From JAKOQB01 sp036824465 (lineage in GTDB: Bacteria > Pseudomonadota > Gammaproteobacteria > Burkholderiales > Burkholderiaceae_F), in assembly GCA_036824465.1 (NCBI GenBank), contig DAITAC010000115.1, forward strand, positions 1 through 11,514: a stretch of DNA of 11,514 nucleotides. Reading direction: 5' to 3'. A program made the position numbers and the translations under genes. The notes beneath the pieces were generated by a model. It saw only the letters and a list, made by a program, of their open reading frames with translations, ran no database searches and was not told the DNA's origin. Each line of letters starts with the position of its first letter. Position 1 is the stretch's first letter. Below are positions 7,201-11,514 of the stretch, one piece after another.

Positions 7201-9583
7201 GGCTGCCGCCGTCGTCGACGGACTGGCCCTTCACCGGCGATGGACCGCAAGCCAACAACGCCAGGCACCGCAATCTCCCTGGGATGTCACCACCATTCCG
7301 TTCGGCAACGCGACCTTGGGATTTCCACCGCCCGGCAGCCCGGACTTCACGGCGCTGGTGGAGGCGCTCAAGGCACTCGACGATCTGGTCGACTCCGTGG
7401 GGGACAGTGTCGTGGCCGAGAGTGTGTATCAGCTCGTGCAAGGCAATCCGCTGCGCTCAGGCGCCACGCTGGATGCCATTGCCGCGGGTGAGGTTCCGCC
7501 GCCGGAATTGGACGTGATCCGCACGCCGAGAAGCGGCATCGGACTGACGCATCGCCTCTGCACGCTGTTCCCGGCGACCGACGGGACGGCACCGGCAGGC
7601 TGGCCGACGACCGCCCCATCGGCACGCGCCCAGGCGGAACCGATCCTCAACGCCTGGGTAGCGACGCTGCTACCGAACCCGGCCCAGGTCCGGTGTAAGG
7701 CGGATTACGTCAATCAGCAGGACGGCCAGGTCTATCAAACGGTAGAGAACGCATTGACCTCGCTCGGACTGGCGCCGCTGGATGCCGTTTATCTCGCCGA
7801 AGGCAGTACCCGTGCACAGCAAGCCGAACTGGAGCAGCGTTGGCGATTCGTGTTGCAGCAGACTCGTCCCGCGACGGTCCCGCCGGATGCGATCATTCGA
7901 TTGCAGTTCGGCCGCGATAACGGCTGGAGCGCAGAGCTCGTCAGCGTGAGCGAATGGTGCGAGGTCGCGACCACGGTGAGGCGTCTGCTGAGCAACGCCC
8001 GCTCACTGGACGGCCGTGACCTGTCATTGCCCGAATCACCCGCCGACTCCGGCCTGAACCATGACGAGTTTGCCGGCCGCGCCACCCGCGCATTGCAAGC
8101 CCTGGCTGATGCGCGCGCTAGACTCAACGGCCTCCTGCCTCCGCCCTCGTCGGATGACCTGACTGCCAACCTCGACGAGGTGCGCCGCGCCCTGTTCGGT
8201 TTGGCGAACTACGGCATACCGAGCGCCGTCCCGATGGACATCGGCGGCACGGGACCGGAAGCGCGGTCATTGCTGCTGACCCAGGCGCGGTCGGTCGTCC
8301 TCGAAGCGCAACGTCGGCTCAACCGCGTGGCCGAATCCGAACAGGACTTTGTGCGTGCGAACGCCACGCCGGAAGAACGGCGCGATCACGACCTGGCTCG
8401 TTTCCGCATCATCTTCGGCCAGGACTTCCTGGCGCTGCCCCGCGTGACCGCAGCCAACGCAGCACAGTTAAACGAGACGTTCGCCGCCGGACTCTCGCTC
8501 CAAGGCCAAGATCCGATGGCAGCCGTGACCTGGTTCCAGCGCGCTGCCTACGTCCGCCCTGGCGCGACGCGGCTGAACGAAGCGATGCTCTATGCCGAAA
8601 CCGTGGGGAGCGCCGCACTCCGGTTCCACGTCGGACAACTCCCCTTTCAGGCGCAGGATCGCTGGGTGGCCTTGCCGCAGGCGCCGGACAAGCCGTTCCC
8701 GCGCGGACGCCTCTCGCTGGTGGCGCAGATGGCGTCGGCACAACCGTTCCGTTTCGATCAAGCCTTCTGCGGGCTCCTGATCGACGAGTGGGTGGAGACG
8801 GTGCCGAGCCCCAAGGAAACGACCGGCCTGGCCTTTCATTATGATCAACCGAACAACGCGCCTCCGCAGGCGCTTTTGCTCGCCGTGCCTGCAGACCAGC
8901 GGACGACCTGGGACCTCAACAGCCTGGAAGCCGTCTTGCACGAGACGATGGACTTGGCCAGGCTCCGCGCCGTGGCACCAGACAGCGGCGAGGAATTGAT
9001 CTGGGTGGAGGATCAGCTACCGCAAGGCGCCACGCCGCTCGGTGACGGTGAAGGCTGGACCTGGGTGCGCACGAAACCGGAACCGCTCTCCGGTACACGC
9101 GCCCATCAATCGGTGTTCGCCGCCGGCATTCACCAACACTTTTTCCAAGGCGCCAAGCTCGCCATGTTCGTCAGTGTAGGAGACCGGCTGTTCGCGCATG
9201 TCTATCTCGATCCCGCGCGTATGCCTCGACAAGTCATGTTGCAGTGGCACGCAGGCAATTGGGATCACCGCGTCTATTGGGGCGAGAACCTCATTCCCTG
9301 GGGTACCGACAATACCGTCAGCCGTCAGTACATGGGGCCCCTGCCGCCGCCAGGTCGGTGGGTGCGGCTCGAAGTGCCTGCCGAAACCGTGGGATTGGAA
9401 GGACGGATCGTGGAGGGCATGGCCTTCACCCTGTTCGACGGTATGGCCACGTGGGATCGTTCCGGCAAACGTGCGCTGCAGCCGGTCGGTTCCGGAGAGC
9501 AGGACCCGTCGGCCCCGGCGCTGTTCTTCACCGGCGGCACCCTCGACTTCACCAGCGTCATCGATCCAGCAATAGGAGCCTAG
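4265..9583 (+). CDS. Giant 1772-residue mosaic protein with two coiled coils and a C-terminal beta-sandwich-like module
   Basis: The start is GTG. Residues about 18-105 form a charged coiled coil. A beta-rich block follows, with PVRVETRF at 123-130 and LLLRVYPDDIHLDSHEP at 141-157. Residues 456-478 hold VRARGPLPVLRV then QPYGLLPV. A second coiled coil spans about 760-915, rich in Ala and Gln, with a break near 842-869. Residues about 1052-1098 hold SVYQLVQGNP and IRTPRSGIGLTHR. Residues 1503-1542 hold LLIDEWVETVPSPKETTG and HYDQP. Residues about 1618-1736 are a Trp-rich all-beta module (VMLQWHAGNWDHRVYWGENL, then WVRLEVP and GMAFTLFDG). From memory this last module also occurs in Planctomycete cytochrome/DUF1553-type proteins. 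There is no signal peptide, membrane segment or enzyme motif, and there are only five cysteines. The stop is two bases before the next start. Function is unknown; the size and mixed coil/beta build suggest a large structural or binding subunit. Confidence 0.95.
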   Translation: MRPIAEGPDIPERVPPALLRAWATKLRQLQSAHDRAVARAQAAQRRAALLIRQRALHQAELARVNAQITATEETVARKKADVAVLSAQVDEHRSARDAATARLLGTDRLSGTVAATHPLLLFPVRVETRFAARRTGPGTDLLLRVYPDDIHLDSHEPALTEEEERRGKEFWAHVTAASVGTDRQEHLRQGWQRLTEQFGTTRAAWIAHVLDLAQAGTVARRDDSWTRAPHTQVLPDRWVAIGYRSDAARVTAWGKAIPETVAVGPDPRGTGPVGSNGLPPVDEGMKWITDFDTAESIGMGLRIPVTEEDARAGFDRIVVLGLKASWDAPTTADRLVRLLDAHHYTGSLALVEQQVPTNNTAEASAGYRSTGRDVADSMGVELGASLLRPGSDGELLAQALGLPTSVFAHVRGADGSEQRRSSLMQSALLALCDSPLLRQLLGAAGADVLRDHFTKYVRARGPLPVLRVDSQPYGLLPVAALDRWISATGQDQDRALATWWRAQRLTRRRQASQALQTTVESNPVVLLAQEANASRYTLREFPEVSTQQPPLPKRLLTEAFRTLLLTRALSTPHEPAWDEVTALPEPVRQQLLAEVMDLLTYRLDAWGTSLATRRLAVMRQAAPSGIRLGAYGWVEQVRRAASLQPVPALPAGVPAPLSRSEQNKGFVHAPSLGHAAAAAVLRSGYLSQESNRAPGASPFAVDLSSERVHRAKWLLDGVRQGQSLTALLGYRFERHLHERGLDRYIQRFRALTSFTGTDRFADIRDTLTRAERLAHEVTLLTAQRDQALRRAEDARGLKAERERRADTYRAELGTVATLAQQAQAAQTQVAQAAQVLAQQQAAKPQGKVIQPTVRRYAVQLLEARDLDEWDNRVEQLTQAHTTALAQAAAAQQAVSARDGSRLLAERAQAKLLNAADPDSIPAAQQMAVGQETLAAELDRQVLAKEGGQRGKAMSDLLAARTALTTRLAAQWNEALKSLSAAAVVDGLALHRRWTASQQRQAPQSPWDVTTIPFGNATLGFPPPGSPDFTALVEALKALDDLVDSVGDSVVAESVYQLVQGNPLRSGATLDAIAAGEVPPPELDVIRTPRSGIGLTHRLCTLFPATDGTAPAGWPTTAPSARAQAEPILNAWVATLLPNPAQVRCKADYVNQQDGQVYQTVENALTSLGLAPLDAVYLAEGSTRAQQAELEQRWRFVLQQTRPATVPPDAIIRLQFGRDNGWSAELVSVSEWCEVATTVRRLLSNARSLDGRDLSLPESPADSGLNHDEFAGRATRALQALADARARLNGLLPPPSSDDLTANLDEVRRALFGLANYGIPSAVPMDIGGTGPEARSLLLTQARSVVLEAQRRLNRVAESEQDFVRANATPEERRDHDLARFRIIFGQDFLALPRVTAANAAQLNETFAAGLSLQGQDPMAAVTWFQRAAYVRPGATRLNEAMLYAETVGSAALRFHVGQLPFQAQDRWVALPQAPDKPFPRGRLSLVAQMASAQPFRFDQAFCGLLIDEWVETVPSPKETTGLAFHYDQPNNAPPQALLLAVPADQRTTWDLNSLEAVLHETMDLARLRAVAPDSGEELIWVEDQLPQGATPLGDGEGWTWVRTKPEPLSGTRAHQSVFAAGIHQHFFQGAKLAMFVSVGDRLFAHVYLDPARMPRQVMLQWHAGNWDHRVYWGENLIPWGTDNTVSRQYMGPLPPPGRWVRLEVPAETVGLEGRIVEGMAFTLFDGMATWDRSGKRALQPVGSGEQDPSAPALFFTGGTLDFTSVIDPAIGA
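9574..9578 (+). promoter_or_regulatory. Ribosome binding site inside the end of the giant gene
   Basis: AGGAG lies seven bases before ATG 9586, inside the last codons of the upstream gene. It shows that the downstream gene starts at 9586, although its frame is open back to 9244. Translational coupling between the two genes is likely. Confidence 0.65.
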
Positions 9584-9585
9584 GC

Positions 9586-11295
9586 ATGCCCTCTCAAATC
9601 AGACTCGACCTCAGCACCCACAACCCGGACTTGCAAGACGGGCTGCAAGCGCGCATCCACGATCCGCTTTGGATGCTGGGCCGTCAATGGCAGTTCGGCG
9701 AGTTCAACGGGGCCGATGCGGGTTCACCTGCCGCCGCGCAGGTGATCGTGGACATCGCCGCCGTCACTCGCTATCAACCCGGCCCACGCTCTGGCCCGCA
9801 TCCAGCGAGGCCCTACGCAGCTGCTGGCCTGGCGTTGGAAACGCTGGTGGAAGCGGAACCGGTGACGGACGACTCACACCCCAACTGGCGGCTCGCGGCC
9901 GAATCGGGACGGCATCTATTCCGTCTGCTGGAAACGGCCAGGCTCGGGCCCACACGCGCACAGTGGTTGGCTAGTACGTACGTCCTGGCCGCCCCCACAG
10001 CGGAGCAGGCCAAGCAGATCGATGCCTCGAGCCTGTCCTTCATCCGTGTGCTGAGCGGCCGTACCATCGACGGCTTGCGGTTTGCCGCGCGCCTGAGAGT
10101 GTTGCAAGTCGGCAACACGTTGGCGGAATTGTTTCGAGAAGCGCCGTTCGATCAGGTGAGCGAGGTAGATCGGCCAAAGCTCCTCGCCATCATGACCACC
10201 TGGCTGATCTGGATCGATGGCCTCTTCCAGCAAGGCAGCGCTCCCTCCGCGTGGATTCCAGAACGGATGGAGTACGCCCTGAGTGTCTCTGCCAAGACGA
10301 CGTCGAGCGAAGTGGTGCTGACCGCGCCGGAATATCTGGATGGGCGATTGGACTGGTTTTCGTTCACGACGAGTTCGGGGACTGGTCTGGGCGCCACCGA
10401 AAGCCGCACCTCAGCCACGGAGGCTTTTCTCCCGGCGCCGGTCTCGTTTCGCGGCATGCCCTCCGCGCGCTTGTGGGAATTCGAAGACGGCGCCGTGAAT
10501 TTTGCGAGCGTCCAGGCCGCACCGCAGGACCTGGCCCGCCTGCTGCTCGTGAAGTTTGCGCTGGAATACAGCAACGATTGGTTCCTCCTGCCGCTTGAAC
10601 TCCCTGTCGGGACACTCTCACAGATCCGCGCGCTCGTTGTGACCAACACGTTCGGCGAACGGTTCCTGATACCCCACACGACCGAAGTGGATGGATCGAC
10701 CTCACCCTGGCGCATGTTCAGCCTCACGAACGATACCCAGAAGTTGTTCTTCTTGCCACCTGTGTTAGGCCCGCTATTGGAAAGCCAGCCCGTGGAAGAC
10801 CTGTCGTTGTTGAGGGATGAAATGGCCAATGTGGCCTGGGCCGTCGAGCGAGTTATTGAAAGCGCCGCCGGTCGTCCGTTGGATCGTCATGAAGCCTATC
10901 AAGAGACCCTGGCGGAACAGCCGCCATCCCCTGCCGCAGACGGTGCACCGTTGATGTACCGGCTCGGCACCACCGTGCCGGACTATTGGATTCCGTTGCT
11001 TCCGGTCAAAGACGGTACGACCCTGCGGCTCAAACGTGGCGTCCTGCCGGCGTTCGGCGAGGGAGGCATTCAGGGCTTGCAACTTCCGAAGGGACGATTG
11101 CTCGAACCAGCTCGCGAGTTGCTGCTCTATGAGGAAGAAGTGCCACGGGAAGGTGCGCGCGTCACCAGGACCTATCAATATGCGCGCTGGATCGATGGAT
11201 CAACTTATCTCTGGATGGGTCGACGGAAACAACCGGGGCGAGGCGAAGGATCAAGCGGTTTGCAATTCGATTCCGTCCAATCGTCTGGCGGCTGA
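9586..11295 (+). CDS. Uncharacterised 569-residue conserved protein with Trp-rich N-terminal signature
   Basis: The N-terminus carries a compact signature at residues 26-48, DPLWMLGRQWQFGEF followed by NGADAGSP. Further blocks are RLWEFEDGAVNFA at 295-307; YSNDWFLLPLELPVG at 328-342, followed by LVVTNTFGERFLI; FFLPPVLGPLLES at 388-400; LLRDEMANVAWAVERV at 408-423; and a C-terminal GRRKQPGRGEGSSGL at 545-559. From memory, several of these recur in hypothetical proteins of actinobacteria and other phyla. There is no signal peptide and no cysteine. The stretch LLAIMTTWLIWIDGLF at 199-214 is hydrophobic but holds an Asp and looks like a buried helix rather than a membrane span. The upstream part of the open frame (9244-9585) is antiphase to the giant gene and rejected. 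Coupling to the giant gene by a two-base gap suggests the two products are needed together. Function is unknown. Confidence 0.94.
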   Translation: MPSQIRLDLSTHNPDLQDGLQARIHDPLWMLGRQWQFGEFNGADAGSPAAAQVIVDIAAVTRYQPGPRSGPHPARPYAAAGLALETLVEAEPVTDDSHPNWRLAAESGRHLFRLLETARLGPTRAQWLASTYVLAAPTAEQAKQIDASSLSFIRVLSGRTIDGLRFAARLRVLQVGNTLAELFREAPFDQVSEVDRPKLLAIMTTWLIWIDGLFQQGSAPSAWIPERMEYALSVSAKTTSSEVVLTAPEYLDGRLDWFSFTTSSGTGLGATESRTSATEAFLPAPVSFRGMPSARLWEFEDGAVNFASVQAAPQDLARLLLVKFALEYSNDWFLLPLELPVGTLSQIRALVVTNTFGERFLIPHTTEVDGSTSPWRMFSLTNDTQKLFFLPPVLGPLLESQPVEDLSLLRDEMANVAWAVERVIESAAGRPLDRHEAYQETLAEQPPSPAADGAPLMYRLGTTVPDYWIPLLPVKDGTTLRLKRGVLPAFGEGGIQGLQLPKGRLLEPARELLLYEEEVPREGARVTRTYQYARWIDGSTYLWMGRRKQPGRGEGSSGLQFDSVQSSGG

Positions 11296-11514
11296 TCTGT
11301 AGATAAGAAGACTCTTCGAGGAAAAACTAGACATTATGGTCGTATCGGCCATAGGCGATCCTCTCGGTGAACCACTTCAGGATCACCGGTTAATCAAAGT
11401 TAAAGGCCAAGGTCTGAGAGGCAAGGGTGACCATCAGGACGCCTGCCCAGTGGCCAGTGGTACTTCCGCTCAGGCTCTGTGATGGGAAGATCATTGATGC
11501 TCGCGAGACGCCGC
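11296..11514. other. Tail with no convincing gene; boundary of the operon
   Basis: This stretch is visibly less G+C-rich than the genes before it. Two weak coding possibilities exist. On the + strand, ATG 11336 opens a 48-codon frame ending at 11482, after a GAGGAAAA purine run, but its peptide is unpatterned. On the minus strand, a frame ending with TAA at 11392-11390 stays open to the window edge and would end ...HWAGVLMVTLASQTLAFNFD; this could be the C-terminus of a convergent gene. Neither has the strong third-position G/C bias of the five genes. Confidence 0.35.
11335..11388. other. Inverted repeats downstream of the operon
   Basis: TATGGTC (11335-11341) pairs with GGCCATA (11347-11353) across a five-base loop, with one G-T pair. 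Just after it, GATCCT/AGGATC (11357-11362 with 11379-11384) and CGGTGA/TCACCG (11365-11370 with 11383-11388) are overlapping, mutually exclusive stems. There is no T-run, so this is not a classical intrinsic terminator. It may be a weak 3' end structure or chance. Confidence 0.2.

Noticed and set aside
4265..9583. Giant protein as a Tc-toxin A subunit
   Set aside because: The size and coil are suggestive, but I recognise no Tc-specific motif, and no RHS-type TcB/TcC partner lies in the window. It is kept only as something to test.
5627..9984. The 11-mer AGTACGTACGT occurs near 5628 and near 9973
   Set aside because: Both copies lie inside coding sequence in unrelated protein contexts (KYVRAR and TYVLAA) with no further flanking similarity, so chance is likely.
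10180..10227. Possible membrane helix LLAIMTTWLIWIDGLF in the last protein
   Set aside because: It is too short and contains Asp and several Trp; it is better explained as a buried amphipathic helix.
10152..10829. Minus-strand open frame of 225 codons
   Set aside because: It is Ser/Arg-rich and lies opposite conserved blocks of the last gene, so it is a shadow.
1..11514. CRISPR arrays, tRNA or rRNA genes, insertion sequences, integrases
   Set aside because: No regularly spaced repeats, cloverleaf-like segments, terminal inverted repeats with a transposase, or recombinase motifs were seen.

Overview
The window is a dense, G+C-rich (roughly 60-65% by eye) block of bacterial DNA. It holds five consecutive genes on the + strand, separated by gaps of 20, 20, 27 and 2 bases, so it reads as one operon or part of one. 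The first gene enters from the left edge and the last ends at 11295. Nothing in the window fixes the species. Base composition, start codons and Shine-Dalgarno sites fit a high-GC bacterium such as Nitrospirota, Myxococcota or Proteobacteria; that is inference only.

Layout: (1) 1-774, the C-terminal part of a beta-rich protein resembling DUF6603-type proteins. (2) 795-3407, an 870-residue uncharacterised protein with several strongly patterned sequence blocks. (3) 3428-4237, a 269-residue Ala/Gln-rich coiled-coil protein with an internal repeat of 75-residue offset. (4) 4265-9583, a 1772-residue mosaic protein with an N-terminal and a central coiled coil, several conserved-looking blocks and a C-terminal beta-sandwich-like module. 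(5) 9586-11295, a 569-residue protein with a Trp-rich N-terminal signature. The last 219 bases hold no convincing gene.

None of the five has a signal peptide, a clear membrane segment or an enzyme active-site motif that I can see. Together they have only eight cysteines in about 3,700 residues, and three have none. Very large proteins, coiled coils, beta-rich modules and tight co-transcription suggest that the products assemble into one large complex or particle, or an exported multi-subunit factor. From memory, blocks of genes 2, 4 and 5 recur in hypothetical proteins of distant bacteria. I know of no described function for them. This five-gene set is the best candidate here for an undescribed system. 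Links to contractile injection systems or Tc-like toxins are possible but are not shown by anything inside the window.
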